NCBI RefSeq assembly: GCF_018408705.1
Contig: NZ_AP023420.1
Span: forward strand, 744,001 to 808,000
Direction of reading: 5' to 3'
DNA length: 64,000 nucleotides
Origin: Pusillibacter faecalis
GTDB lineage: Bacteria > Bacillota > Clostridia > Oscillospirales > Oscillospiraceae
Shown: positions 27,631 through 36,348 of the stretch, piece after piece
Layout: the number at the start of each line of letters is the position of its first letter
How positions within the stretch are numbered: the first letter of the stretch is position 1
Translations under genes and position numbers: made by a program
Notes under the pieces: generated by a model
Told to the model about the DNA's origin: nothing
Seen by the model: only the letters and a program-made list of their open reading frames with translations
Databases searched by the model: none

Positions 27631-28203
27631 ATGGCAGACAGCTGGGAGGCTTTAAAACAGTCCTGTATGGCCTGTCGGGCCTGTGGGCTGGCGGAAACCA
27701 GGACCCATGTGGTCTTTGGCGACGGCGCCCAGGACGCGGAGATTCTCCTCATTGGAGAGGGACCCGGCCAGCACGAGGATGAGCAGGGTGTCCCCTTTGT
27801 GGGACGGGGCGGTCAGCTCCTGAACGACATGCTGGAGATGATTGGGCTGGACCGCACGAATGTATATATTGCCAATGTTGTCAAATGCCGCCCTCCTCAG
27901 AATCGGGACCCGCTGCATGTGGAGCAGGAGGCCTGCATGGACTTCCTGCGTCGGCAGGCGGCGCTGTTGCAGCCCAAAATCATTGTGTGTCTTGGCCGGA
28001 TTGCAGCCAAAGCCATCATCAAGGAGGACTTCAAAATTACCTCTGAGCATGGACAGTGGTTTGAGCGAGGCGGGGTCCAGATGACCGCTACCTTCCACCC
28101 GGCGGCGCTGCTGCGGGACGTGAGCAAGCGGCCGGACGCCTTTGAGGACTTAAAGTCCATTCAGGCCAAAATTCGAGAAATCTGCAAACACACGGAGGTT
28201 TAG
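27631..28203 (+). CDS. Family-4 uracil-DNA glycosylase with iron-sulfur cluster
   Basis: The ATG follows GGAGG at seven bases. The 190-residue protein has the four cluster cysteines (Cys15, Cys18, Cys86, Cys102), the GEGPGQHEDEQGVPFVGRGG loop that holds the catalytic segment (about 42-61), and FHPAALLR near the end. Type-4 enzymes remove uracil from DNA and are usual in clostridia. It shares a promoter with bioY, which starts two bases after its stop codon. Length and motifs are normal for the family. Confidence 0.9.
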   Translation: MADSWEALKQSCMACRACGLAETRTHVVFGDGAQDAEILLIGEGPGQHEDEQGVPFVGRGGQLLNDMLEMIGLDRTNVYIANVVKCRPPQNRDPLHVEQEACMDFLRRQAALLQPKIIVCLGRIAAKAIIKEDFKITSEHGQWFERGGVQMTATFHPAALLRDVSKRPDAFEDLKSIQAKIREICKHTEV

Positions 28204-28204
28204 T

Positions 28205-28750
28205 ATGACAGCATCTCAAGCCCGCCTGCGGACACGGGACATGGCCTATATCGCACTTTTTGCCATTTTGATCGCCGTGTGCGCCTGGATTTCCATTCCC
28301 ATGACCACCATCTCCTTCACGCTGCAAACCTTTGCTATCTTTGCGGCACTGCTGACTCTGGGCGGCCGGCGAGGTACCTATGCCGTCACTGTTTATCTGC
28401 TGCTGGGGGCTGTGGGGTTTCCAGTGTTCTCCGGCTTTCAGGGCGGCCTCGGCGCTCTGCTGGGCGCCACCGGCGGTTACATCATCGGCTTTTTGGGCTC
28501 TGCGTTGGTTTACTGGCTGCTGACAGCCCTGGTGAAGGACACGCTGCCGGTACGGATTACCGCCTGTCTTCTGGGGCTGATCGTGTGCTATGCCTTTGGT
28601 ACCGCCTGGTTCATGGCGGTGTATACCGCCGGTCCCATGGACGTGGGCGCCGCCGTTGCTATGTGCGTGATTCCCTTTATCCTGCCGGACCTTGTGAAGA
28701 TCGGGCTTGCAGTGACGCTGGCCCAGCGGGTCCGAAAGTATCTGAAATGA
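28205..28750 (+). CDS. bioY: BioY biotin transporter, substrate-binding S-component
   Basis: The 181-residue membrane protein has six hydrophobic segments and BioY family motifs, with ISIPMTTISFTLQTFAIF near 30-47, TYAVTVYLLLGAVGFPVF and a GGYIIGF helix. It binds biotin and works with the ECF energising module, or possibly alone. No EcfA/T genes are nearby, so it probably uses a shared module encoded elsewhere. The ATG overlaps the glycosylase operon almost directly. A strong terminator follows. Confidence 0.9.
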   Translation: MTASQARLRTRDMAYIALFAILIAVCAWISIPMTTISFTLQTFAIFAALLTLGGRRGTYAVTVYLLLGAVGFPVFSGFQGGLGALLGATGGYIIGFLGSALVYWLLTALVKDTLPVRITACLLGLIVCYAFGTAWFMAVYTAGPMDVGAAVAMCVIPFILPDLVKIGLAVTLAQRVRKYLK

Positions 28751-28752
28751 GG

Positions 28753-28785
28753 AAAAGCCGTCCGGCAGAGCCGGACGGCTTTTCA
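28753..28785. terminator. Bidirectional terminator after bioY
   Basis: AAAAGCCGTCCGGC (28753-28766) pairs perfectly with GCCGGACGGCTTTT (28770-28783) around a three-base loop. It also closes the leftward GNAT gene. Confidence 0.9.
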
Positions 28786-29283
28786 TTATATACATGCAAA
28801 GGTCAGCCGCATATCGTACCACACCGCGCCGCCATGGACAGAGGCCGAGCGCCCTTCGTTCCGAAAGCCAAATCTTTCGTAATAGGGAACCAAAGCGTCC
28901 TTGCAGGTCAGGACGCATCCCTTGCGCCCCTGGGACTTGGCATCGGCAATCACCCGCCGCAGCAGTTCCCCGGCATAGCCCATCCCACGGTGCTGGGGCA
29001 GCGTATTTACGCCAAAGATCATCTGCCATGCCCCCTGTTCATGGTGCAAGGAAGCATCCGCATACATTTCGTCCCGGATGACCGGCTCGTCGCTCACCAT
29101 GCCGTCCACAAAACTCAAGAGCGTTCCGTCGTCATCCTCCAATAGCCAGAAGTGGCCTGCATAGTGAGCAAGGCGCCCGGCGAAGTCCTCTGCCGTTGCT
29201 GCCTCAGCGGGTGGAAAGCAGGCAGCCTCTACCGCTGTAATCCTGTCCAAATCCTCTGGCAAACCGGTTCGAATCCGCATCAC
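28786..29283 (-). CDS. GNAT-family N-acetyltransferase, 165 aa
   Basis: The product has an N-terminal IRTGLPEDLDRITAVEAACFPP start and the acetyl-CoA-binding motif HRGMGYAGELLRRVIA (about 98-113), with a C-terminal YYERFGF segment, all typical of GNATs. The FxP and ATAEDFAGRLAHY region suggests a small-molecule or spermidine-type acceptor, but the substrate is unknown. It overlaps no neighbour; the XRE-cupin gene lies 11 bases upstream and may be in the same operon. Confidence 0.85.
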   Translation of the reverse strand: MMRIRTGLPEDLDRITAVEAACFPPAEAATAEDFAGRLAHYAGHFWLLEDDDGTLLSFVDGMVSDEPVIRDEMYADASLHHEQGAWQMIFGVNTLPQHRGMGYAGELLRRVIADAKSQGRKGCVLTCKDALVPYYERFGFRNEGRSASVHGGAVWYDMRLTFACI

Positions 29284-29293
29284 ACAGCTCTCC

Positions 29294-29848
29294 TCACTTC
29301 AAATATTGGTAGATCAGCACCAGCCGTGCGGTGGCGTTGGTCATATTCTCAAAGCTGTAGGGCTGATCTGCGGCAAAGCGCAGCGCGCCCCGCTCAATGA
29401 GTTGAAAGGTCTGCCCCTGGGCCGTCATGCTCACTGTGCCGGAAACCACGGTGGCGTAGCAGATACAGCCTGGAATCGAGGGCTCCGGGATATAATGGGC
29501 GCTGATATAAAGGTCCAGAAAATAGCTCTCAATCCGGGTTACGTCGTCATAGGGGAAATTGCACCGCAGCACAGCCTTTCCTCCGTCCAGCCGCATAGGC
29601 TTGGTGTCCACATTCCGGTATTCCGTGAGGGCCTCAAAGTCATCGTTTTCCAACAGCACCTCCGCCGGCACCTTGAGCGCCAGTGCGAGTTTGCCCACAA
29701 TACCTACCGAAGGGTTGGCCTCCCCCCGTTCAATCTGACCCAGCATACTGCGAGAGACGCCGGCCTCCGCCGCCAGCCGCTCCATACTGAGTTTTTTACT
29801 CTTTCGGATGCGCTTGATATTCTCACCAACGGCACGAGTCAACTCCAT
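29294..29848 (-). CDS. XRE-cupin transcription regulator, 184 aa
   Basis: From Met15 of the open frame (position 29848), residues 5-60 form an HTH_3 (VGENIKRIRKSKKLSMERLAAEAGVSRSMLGQIERGEANPS). Residues about 105-180 form a cupin_2 barrel (SIPGCICYATVVSGTVSMTAQGQTF). This pairing is typical of local regulators such as those of acetyltransferase or transporter operons. The promoter at 29901 suits either this start or an ATG 11 codons upstream. It probably controls itself and the GNAT downstream. Confidence 0.85.
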   Translation of the reverse strand: MELTRAVGENIKRIRKSKKLSMERLAAEAGVSRSMLGQIERGEANPSVGIVGKLALALKVPAEVLLENDDFEALTEYRNVDTKPMRLDGGKAVLRCNFPYDDVTRIESYFLDLYISAHYIPEPSIPGCICYATVVSGTVSMTAQGQTFQLIERGALRFAADQPYSFENMTNATARLVLIYQYLK

Positions 29849-29900
29849 GTCGGGTCTCTCCTCCGGCAAAACAGCCATCATATTGAACATTTACCTTTCT

Positions 29901-29929
29901 ATAGTAGTCGTCTTGTCGAATTTTGTCAA
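29901..29929 (-). promoter_or_regulatory. Promoter of the XRE-cupin gene
   Basis: On the minus strand TTGACA (29924-29929) and TACTAT (29901-29906) have 17 bases between. Short repeats of TTGTCGA around the -35 could be an operator for the product itself. Confidence 0.7.
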
Positions 29930-30107
29930 GGGGAAGCCAGCATGTCGCGTGTTTCCTGAAACAGTTTATGCCTGTACTATATGAGGGAGTCCCTACCCCT
30001 TACACCATACGGGCTTTGCCTTGCACAGCGTTTTTTATCCGCAAAATGGGGACCAATCTGACCGCAAGACTTCCCATGCAAAATTCTCTGATGACAACAA
30101 ACTTCTC

Positions 30108-30136
30108 TTGCTATCACCTGTTTCCCGTGATATAAT
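30108..30136 (+). promoter_or_regulatory. Promoter of the hemerythrin gene
   Basis: TTGCTA (30108-30113) and TATAAT (30131-30136) have a 17-base spacer; the leader to the start codon is about 115 bases. The rest of the 29930-30259 gap holds nothing that I recognise. Confidence 0.65.
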
Positions 30137-30259
30137 TTTACGAAAAAGACAGATTTTTCTCTTAAATGATAGTTCAAATCTGTTCGTATATGCTATTTCC
30201 AAGATGCGGACCGACATTGAAAAGAAATGAGCCAAACATGTCCGAAGAGGAGGCGCCAT

Positions 30260-31162
30260 ATGCTCACCTGGAGCGATAACTATATCATGGGCATCGATCA
30301 ATTTGATCAAGAGCACCAGCAGCTATTCAGGCTGGCCGAGCAGGTGATTCAGCGGATGAGAGAACGCAGTGACGAGGCAAACATGCGCATGTTTGTCATC
30401 CGGGAGGCTGTGACCTACATCAACAGCTATTTTGACCGCCATGCTCAGGCCGAAGAAGCATATATGCGGAGGATCGGTTATGACGGCTATGGGATGCACA
30501 AGAAGCTGCACGACGATTTCCACAGCATCCAGATGGTAAAGTATCAAAAGATCATCGAGAACGGTCAATGCAACAAGGACGATGTGTGGGACTTCATCGG
30601 TTCCGGCATCGGCTGGCTTCTGGAGCATATTGCCACCGCGGATATGGCGATTGTTGGGAAGGGCATCCTGGTCCAGACAGACGCCATTAACGTCAATGAG
30701 GCTGCGCTGGAACAAGAGATCAACGTTCTGCTTACCTCCACTCTGAATATCGAGGCGAACGCAAAGATCGCTAATACCAATTATGCCGGAGAATACTTTG
30801 GAAAGGCCATCCATCAAAAGATCGTTTACCAGACTGACGCCGGGGAGACCTCCATTATTTCCGGCATTGAGCAGTCGTTTATGCTGGATGTGGCCAAACT
30901 GCTCTATGGCAGCGAGGTGAAGGACGAGGTAAGTCTCATCCTATCCACATTTCAGCTGTTCAGCGTACATTTCTGGCAGACCCTGGGTATGCGTTTTATG
31001 GGGAGCCGCAACGGTGTGGCCGTCAAGGAGAGCCATTTCATCATGGACAATCAGCTGGCCGTGGAATTGGAGAAGCTGAACCCCACGACCTCGGTCCTGT
31101 TCAACTCCGACAAGGGTAAATTTTATGTTGCCTGCGACTCTGCCTACCCCCTGAACCAGTGA
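30260..31162 (+). CDS. Bacteriohemerythrin with C-terminal CheX/CheC-like domain, 300 aa
   Basis: The ATG at 30260 follows GAGGAGG. Residues 1-130 form a hemerythrin four-helix domain with the full ligand set: His19, His61, Glu65, His80, His84, His123 and Asp128 (motifs DQEHQQLF, HAQAEE, HKKLH, LEHIATAD). Residues about 185-300 (SISGIEQSFMLDVAKLLYG and FMGSRNGVAV) resemble a CheX-like domain of chemotaxis phosphatases. The protein probably senses oxygen or redox state and passes it to motility or another signalling route. No chemotaxis gene is adjacent. Confidence 0.8.
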   Translation: MLTWSDNYIMGIDQFDQEHQQLFRLAEQVIQRMRERSDEANMRMFVIREAVTYINSYFDRHAQAEEAYMRRIGYDGYGMHKKLHDDFHSIQMVKYQKIIENGQCNKDDVWDFIGSGIGWLLEHIATADMAIVGKGILVQTDAINVNEAALEQEINVLLTSTLNIEANAKIANTNYAGEYFGKAIHQKIVYQTDAGETSIISGIEQSFMLDVAKLLYGSEVKDEVSLILSTFQLFSVHFWQTLGMRFMGSRNGVAVKESHFIMDNQLAVELEKLNPTTSVLFNSDKGKFYVACDSAYPLNQ

Positions 31163-31173
31163 CCGGACCGACA

Positions 31174-31222
31174 AATCAAGAGCAGGGACTTCTTTGCAAG
31201 CCCCTGCTCTTGATTCTTTTTA
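31174..31222. terminator. Bidirectional terminator between hemerythrin and cysS
   Basis: AATCAAGAGCAGGG (31174-31187) pairs with CCCTGCTCTTGATT (31202-31215), followed by CTTTTT. It closes both convergent genes. Confidence 0.9.
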
Positions 31223-31228
31223 ATGCGC

Positions 31229-32677
31229 TTAGATCCGCTTCCAGCTGGCCCCGTCCTTCCGATCGGTGATCTCAATGCCTTGAGACTTCAGTTGGTCCCG
31301 AATCCGGTCCGCCTCGGCAAAGTTTTTGGCCTTCTTAGCCTCGTAGCGCTGCAGAACCAGCGCGTCGATAGCCGGGTCCCCCTCGCCGGTGACGGTATAG
31401 CCGCCAGCGGACTGGGCCGCCGCAGCCCTGGCCTGCTCCTGCCGGATTTTCTCCGCCTTTTCCAGCAGGTCCAGGGACAGCACCGTGTCAAAGTCCCCGA
31501 TCAGCGCCAGCTTGGTGGCGTCGGAGGTCTTGGCCTTCAGCACGTCAAAGACCGCCGTGATCCCCATAGAGGTATTGAGGTCGTTGCCCATCTGCTGGAG
31601 AAACTTCGCCTTGTACTCGTCAAAGACCGCCTGATCCACGCCGCCGTCCTCCGGCTTCAAGGCCGCGATTCTGCCCAGGAGCTTTCCATAAGCCGCCACG
31701 GCATTGTCCAGGTTCTCCCAGGAAAATACCAGCGCCTTGCGGTAATGGCTCTGAAGGCAGAAATACCGGTAGGCCAGGGGGTCATACCCCTTCTCCTCCA
31801 AAAGAGACACCGTCAAAAATTCGCCCTTGGACTTGCTCATCTTGCCGCCGGTGGTGTTCAGATGATGGACATGGAACCAATGTTTGCACCAGGGGTGTCC
31901 CAGATAGCTCTCGGACTGGGCGATCTCGTTGGTGTGGTGGGGGAAGGCGTTATCCACGCCGCCGCAGTGGAGGTCCAGGTATTCCCCGTTGTATTTGAGG
32001 GAGATGCCGGAACACTCAATATGCCAGCCGGGATAGCCCACACCCCAGGGGGAGTCCCACTTGAGCGCCTGGTCCTCGAACTTGGACTTGGTGAACCAGA
32101 GCACGAAATCGTTTTTATTGCGCTTGTTGGTGTCTTCCTCCACGCCCTCCCGGACGCCCACGGCCAGATCCTCCTCGTCATGGTCGTTGAACACATAATA
32201 ATGGTCCAGCTTGGAGGAGTCAAAATACACGTTGCCGCCGGCAACGTAGGCATAGCCCTTGTCCAGAAGGCCAGAGACGATCTTAATATACTCGTCAATG
32301 CAGCCTGTGGCGGGTTCCACTACATCCGGACGCTTGATATTGAGCTTTTGGCAGTCATCAAAGAAGGCGTCTGTATAATACTTTGCAATCTCCAAAACCG
32401 TCTTGTGCTCCCGGCGGGCGCCCTTGAGCATTTTGTCCTCACCCTCGTCGGCATCGGAGGTCAGGTGCCCTACGTCCGTGATGTTCATCACGCGGTTTAC
32501 ATCATACCCGGCATAGCGGAGGTATTTCTCCAGCACATCCTCCATAATATAGCTGCGCAGGTTCCCAATGTGGGCGAAGTGATAGACCGTGGGGCCGCAG
32601 GTGTACATCTCCACGTGGCCGGGGGTATGGGTTTTGAACTCCTCTTTTTTATGGGTGGCGGAATTATAGAGGTACAT
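31229..32677 (-). CDS. cysS: Cysteine-tRNA ligase
   Basis: The 482-residue class I synthetase has the HIGH variant HIGN (YHFAHIGNLRSY), the KMSKS motif (GGKMSKSKGEF, about 265-275), and the zinc ligands in MYTCGPTVY, WHIECSG and the HHTNEIAQSE segment. The C-terminal anticodon-binding helical part is complete and normal in length. It charges tRNA-Cys. It is transcribed behind cysE, from a T-box-controlled transcript, so cysteine synthesis and charging are co-regulated. Confidence 0.95.
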   Translation of the reverse strand: MYLYNSATHKKEEFKTHTPGHVEMYTCGPTVYHFAHIGNLRSYIMEDVLEKYLRYAGYDVNRVMNITDVGHLTSDADEGEDKMLKGARREHKTVLEIAKYYTDAFFDDCQKLNIKRPDVVEPATGCIDEYIKIVSGLLDKGYAYVAGGNVYFDSSKLDHYYVFNDHDEEDLAVGVREGVEEDTNKRNKNDFVLWFTKSKFEDQALKWDSPWGVGYPGWHIECSGISLKYNGEYLDLHCGGVDNAFPHHTNEIAQSESYLGHPWCKHWFHVHHLNTTGGKMSKSKGEFLTVSLLEEKGYDPLAYRYFCLQSHYRKALVFSWENLDNAVAAYGKLLGRIAALKPEDGGVDQAVFDEYKAKFLQQMGNDLNTSMGITAVFDVLKAKTSDATKLALIGDFDTVLSLDLLEKAEKIRQEQARAAAAQSAGGYTVTGEGDPAIDALVLQRYEAKKAKNFAEADRIRDQLKSQGIEITDRKDGASWKRI

Positions 32678-32692
32678 GAGGCTTTTCTCCTT

Positions 32693-33394
32693 TTACCTTT
32701 CTTGGCCGGCGGTCTCCTCCCGCTGGCTCTTGAGATACTGTTCATCCATGAGTTTTTCCAAAAACTCCAGCCGTGATAACGCAGCGTCCAGCTTTTCCTC
32801 CACAGGGTCCTGGACGTTAATCTGGTCCACCTCGTCGGCAAAGTGGGTGGACCTGCCGGCAATGCGGACCACCTGGGCGGGAATCCCAACGGCGGTGGCC
32901 TGCTCCGGCACCTCGCTGAGTACCACAGCGTTGGCCGCGATGCGGGCGTTGTCCCCCACCTTGAAGGGACCCAGCACCTTGGCGCCGCAGGAAATCAGCA
33001 CATTGTTGCCGATGGTGGGATGGCGCTTGCCGTGGTCCTTGCCGGTGCCGCCCAGGGTGACTCCGTGGTAAATCAGGCAGTCGTCCCCGATCTCGGCGGT
33101 CTCTCCGATGACAATGCCCATGCCGTGATCCATCACCAGGCGGCGGCCGATTTTGGCGCCTGGGTGGATTTCAATTCCGGTCCAGAACCGGCTCCACTGG
33201 GAGACGCAGCGGGCCAGGAATTTCCAATTCCGGCAGTAAAGCCAGTGGGCCACACGATGGTAGAGAATCGCATGCACACCGGGATAGAGCAGAAATATTT
33301 CCAGCTTACTGCGGGCCGCGGGGTCCCGGCGCTGGTAGGCCTCCAACAGCCCGCCCTGACGACGGGTCTCGAAGTCCGTATCGCACATATCCAT
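32693..33394 (-). CDS. cysE: Serine O-acetyltransferase
   Basis: The 233-residue protein has a helical N-terminal half and left-handed beta-helix repeats ([47 protein letters not shown]), followed by a C-terminal tail that resembles the feedback-binding segment. It makes O-acetylserine from serine and acetyl-CoA, the first step of cysteine synthesis. AGGAG lies ten bases before the ATG, directly after the T-box terminator. cysS follows with a 15-base gap. Confidence 0.92.
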   Translation of the reverse strand: MDMCDTDFETRRQGGLLEAYQRRDPAARSKLEIFLLYPGVHAILYHRVAHWLYCRNWKFLARCVSQWSRFWTGIEIHPGAKIGRRLVMDHGMGIVIGETAEIGDDCLIYHGVTLGGTGKDHGKRHPTIGNNVLISCGAKVLGPFKVGDNARIAANAVVLSEVPEQATAVGIPAQVVRIAGRSTHFADEVDQINVQDPVEEKLDAALSRLEFLEKLMDEQYLKSQREETAGQER

Positions 33395-33404
33395 CGTATA
33401 TCAA

Positions 33405-33655
33405 CTCCTTGTGTCGGTCGGGGGTACGAAAAAACGCCCCCCGTACCAAAGTACGAGAGGCGACGAGTCGCGGTTCCACTCTCTTTTATCACTCAAGGGG
33501 CCCGTGACGCGGGCCGGACGGAGGGCTTCCACATCCCCCGCGCTCCCGGACGCACTTCACAGCTCCCGCCGCAGGCACGCTTCCAGCCGCTGGCGCGCCC
33601 TCTCTGCCCGTTGGGTGGACTGCTACTCTTTCCGTTCATCGCACTATTCCAATTG
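33405..33655 (-). promoter_or_regulatory. T-box leader of cysE-cysS (probably tRNA-Cys responsive)
   Basis: The minus-strand leader carries the conserved T-box TGGAACCGCG (33469-33478), then a terminator whose stem (33435-33446 with 33451-33462) is followed by a T6 run. A stem I region with GATGAACGGAAAGAGTAG stands at the 5' side. A TGC codon occurs in the stem I region (AAGCGTGCC), as expected for tRNA-Cys. Uncharged tRNA would favour the antiterminator and raise cysE and cysS. The exact specifier assignment needs folding. Confidence 0.85.
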
Positions 33656-33687
33656 TGCTAGTATCTTATCAGGATTTTTCCCAGGTG

Positions 33688-34692
33688 TCAAGTGCCCTCC
33701 CCCTCGGCGGGCCAGAGAATATCCTTGGCCACTGGGGTATAGAACAGCCGCTCCACTTGCTGGCGGTCCCGGGTCTGCCCTAAGATCCACATAAGCTTCG
33801 CCACCACCGCTTCTGTAGTCATGTCATAGGCCTCCAGAACCCCCAGACGGTTTTTCAGTGCGTGGCCCACGTGGTATACCCCCAAGTCGCTGCCCTCGCT
33901 GGGCACCTGGGTTGTGAGCACAATCACCTTTCCCGCCTGCATCCAGCGGCGGATGCACTCGTAAAACCCGCCGGCCTCCGGCAGCCCGCCCACGCCAAAG
34001 CTCTCGATGATCAGCGCGTCATTCCGCTCCAGCAGGAAATCTGCCAGAGCGCGGTCCGCGCCTGGAGTCAGCTTCAAAAGTGCCACGTGGGTGTTGAGTG
34101 CGTCGTAAAAGACCGGCGCAGCGGCGCAATCCTGGCGGATATAACGCAGCAGCACCCCGTCCCGCAGCACACCCAGATCGGGGTAGTTGATGCTGGAAAA
34201 GGCCTGAAAGCTCTTGGTCCGGGTCTTTCTGGCCCGGGTGCCCAGGATGACCCGACTGTTGAAAACAATGGAGACTCCCGGCATGTCCTCCGACGCGCAG
34301 CGGAATGCGTCCGTAAGGTTGATCTTGGAGTCCGTGCCGTCAAAGCCGATAGGCTTCTGGGCGCCGGTGAGCACGATGGGCTTGGGGCTTTGCTGAATGA
34401 GATAGCTGAGTGCCGCCGCCGTATAGGCCATGGTATCTGTCCCGTGGGTGAGAACAAAGCCGTCGTACTCCCCGTAATGCTCTCGGATACAGCGGGCCAT
34501 CAACAGCCAGTGCCGCGGGGTGATGTTGGTGCTGTCCAGGTTCAGAAGCTGTACGCATTCCACCACGCAGATGCCAGAAATGGCGGGGATGTGTGCCAGA
34601 AGGTCGCCGGTAGTCAGCTCCGGCGCCAGACCGCTCTCCGTCACCTCTGAGGCTATCGTGCCGCCGGTGCCGATCAATAGAATCCTTTTCAT
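33688..34692 (-). CDS. ansA: Type I L-asparaginase
   Basis: The ATG at 34692 follows GAGGAGG at seven bases; longer open sequence upstream overlaps the neighbouring gene. The 334-residue protein has catalytic Thr12 (GTGGTIAS) and the second active-site motif HGTDT at 83-87, both complete. There is no signal peptide, so it is the cytoplasmic type. It hydrolyses asparagine to aspartate and ammonia. It lies just downstream of the SbcD-like gene. Confidence 0.9.
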   Translation of the reverse strand: MKRILLIGTGGTIASEVTESGLAPELTTGDLLAHIPAISGICVVECVQLLNLDSTNITPRHWLLMARCIREHYGEYDGFVLTHGTDTMAYTAAALSYLIQQSPKPIVLTGAQKPIGFDGTDSKINLTDAFRCASEDMPGVSIVFNSRVILGTRARKTRTKSFQAFSSINYPDLGVLRDGVLLRYIRQDCAAAPVFYDALNTHVALLKLTPGADRALADFLLERNDALIIESFGVGGLPEAGGFYECIRRWMQAGKVIVLTTQVPSEGSDLGVYHVGHALKNRLGVLEAYDMTTEAVVAKLMWILGQTRDRQQVERLFYTPVAKDILWPAEGEGT

Positions 34693-34705
34693 CCGCGCGC
34701 CTCCT

Positions 34706-35803
34706 CTACCCCAGATCCCGGTGGTCCAACGCCGCAAGGCCGAAGCGGACCGCGCGAGTAATCATGTCCCGCTCCGCCTCATCCCCAGCGGCGTCCCATC
34801 TGGCTCGCAGTTCCCGGAGGAACAGCCCCCGCAGGGAGTCCTCTCCGGCCCTGGCCCAGATATCCTCCGCCATGCGGGTGTGGTCCCGTACCTCCAGCGC
34901 GTAAAAACGTCCTGCCAAGGCCTCTGTCAGCGCGGCAGCGTCAACACCGCCCTCACTGGTCTCTCCGGTAAGAAGGATGCGGTACAGGTCCTGATCCGTC
35001 TCCGCCGGCAGCGCCGCCTCTACCGCCGCCCGGGGGTCCCTGCCAGTGACATCCACCTCCAAAATCTCATAGCGGCGGCGGGCAAAGGGGATAAAAGTCA
35101 AAGAAACCTGCCCACTTTCGCTCAGGGTTCCCTCATAAAAACCCTTCTCCCCCAGCTCATCAAAGCCCCGTCCCTCCGGGCAGCCGGGCCATGCACAGAC
35201 TGTGGTGCCAAAGGTCTGGGACTCCGTTCGCCTGTGAATATGCCCCAGCGCTAAGTAAGTGAGTCCGCTGGCGGCGATCTCCTCTTTGCGGATGGGATTG
35301 TATCGCGCCTCCGAGGGCTCCACCTCCCCGTGGAGCACGCCCACGTGTATCCGGCCATCCGACGGCGCGACAAAGCCCGTCAGCATTCCCGCAGCCTGCT
35401 CCGGTCCGGTGAACGCCGCCCCGTGCACCGTCAGGTTCCACTCCGGCAAGTCCACAGCCGTCATCTGGCCTGTTGAAAATACATGGACATTGCCCGGCCA
35501 CTGGACCGTGACCCAGGGACTGCCAGGGCCGTACCAGTCGTGGTTTCCCGGCGAGACAAACACCTTGGCTTGCATCCGCCTCAGAGCTGCCGCCAGCTGC
35601 TCTCCTGTCTCCCGAAAGGCGCCGGTGCTGTCAAAGAGATCCCCTGCCAGGAGCACCAGATCAATTTCGTGGCTGTTCACATACTCTGCCAGTCGGAAGC
35701 CCAGTTCCCGGCTCTCCCGCCGGCGGGACGCCGCCTGAGACGCAGACAATGCGCCGAAAGCGCTGTCCATGTGAAAATCCGCCGCATGAATAAATTTCAG
35801 CAA
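34706..35803 (-). CDS. SbcD/Mre11-like metallophosphoesterase (DNA repair exonuclease type), 365 aa
   Basis: A TTG at 35803, nine bases after AGGAGG and overlapping the deacylase gene, is the best start. The calcineurin-like motifs are DFHMD, GDLFDS, GNHD, HGEVE and GHIH (of the GHxH type), all within residues 8-205. Such YhaO-type proteins usually pair with an SMC-like ATPase. Here the neighbours to the left are asparaginase and terminator-free DNA, and no partner is visible, so its exact role is open. Confidence 0.8.
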   Translation of the reverse strand: MLKFIHAADFHMDSAFGALSASQAASRRRESRELGFRLAEYVNSHEIDLVLLAGDLFDSTGAFRETGEQLAAALRRMQAKVFVSPGNHDWYGPGSPWVTVQWPGNVHVFSTGQMTAVDLPEWNLTVHGAAFTGPEQAAGMLTGFVAPSDGRIHVGVLHGEVEPSEARYNPIRKEEIAASGLTYLALGHIHRRTESQTFGTTVCAWPGCPEGRGFDELGEKGFYEGTLSESGQVSLTFIPFARRRYEILEVDVTGRDPRAAVEAALPAETDQDLYRILLTGETSEGGVDAAALTEALAGRFYALEVRDHTRMAEDIWARAGEDSLRGLFLRELRARWDAAGDEAERDMITRAVRFGLAALDHRDLG

Positions 35804-36306
35804 GGCAACTGCCCTCCTGCTACTTGTTCCTCCGGCCGCCACGCCTTGCACACATCCACCCAGCCGGCAAAGTTGGCAGCATACTGCTCTAGTTCAGCAC
35901 AGCTGAGCTCAATGGCACTGTTGTCGCTGCCAGCAGCAGGAAACACCGTCTCAAATCTCTTTAAGGACACGTCCAGATAGACCTGCACATCCTCCGGCAG
36001 GGCAAAGGGGCACACGCCGCCCACGTCGTGGCCGATCCGCTCGTGGGCCTCCTGGTGGGTCAGCATTTTGGCCTTGGTGTGGAACTGAGCCTTGTAGCGG
36101 CTATTGTCCACCTTGGCGTCTCCTGCCACCACAATGATGATGGGCCGCTCCTCCACCTTGAAGCTCAGACTCTTGGCAATCCGGGCACCTTCCACCCCGA
36201 CCGCTACCGCCGCCAGCTCCACCGTGGCGGAGGACACGTCAAACTCCAGGATGCGTTCCTCCGCGCCGAACTGTTTCAGATATGCTCTTACCATTTCAAT
36301 TGACAT
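35797..36306 (-). CDS. YbaK/EbsC-family aminoacyl-tRNA deacylase
   Basis: The 169-residue protein has the family segments SSATVELAAVAVGVEGARIAKSL, IIIVVAGDAKVDNSRYK, and RIGHDVGGVCPFAL, which form the substrate pocket and its conserved Lys and Gly-rich turn. YbaK/EbsC proteins remove wrongly attached amino acids from tRNA (Cys-tRNA-Pro in the type case). A plain 170-residue single domain is normal. It overlaps the phosphoesterase gene by seven bases, so they are probably co-transcribed. Confidence 0.85.
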   Translation of the reverse strand: MSIEMVRAYLKQFGAEERILEFDVSSATVELAAVAVGVEGARIAKSLSFKVEERPIIIVVAGDAKVDNSRYKAQFHTKAKMLTHQEAHERIGHDVGGVCPFALPEDVQVYLDVSLKRFETVFPAAGSDNSAIELSCAELEQYAANFAGWVDVCKAWRPEEQVAGGQLPC

Positions 36307-36348
36307 GGTTCTCTCTCCTATGTGAAATATTTTTCTGCGGTCAAATGT

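Noticed and set aside
28088..29145. Long open frames on both strands across bioY and the GNAT gene
   Set aside because: They overlap well-supported genes in other frames and lack ribosome-binding sites and family motifs.
31223..32776. 517-codon rightward open frame opposite cysS
   Set aside because: It lies entirely antisense to the well-supported cysteinyl-tRNA synthetase gene and shows hydrophobic repeats produced by its codons.
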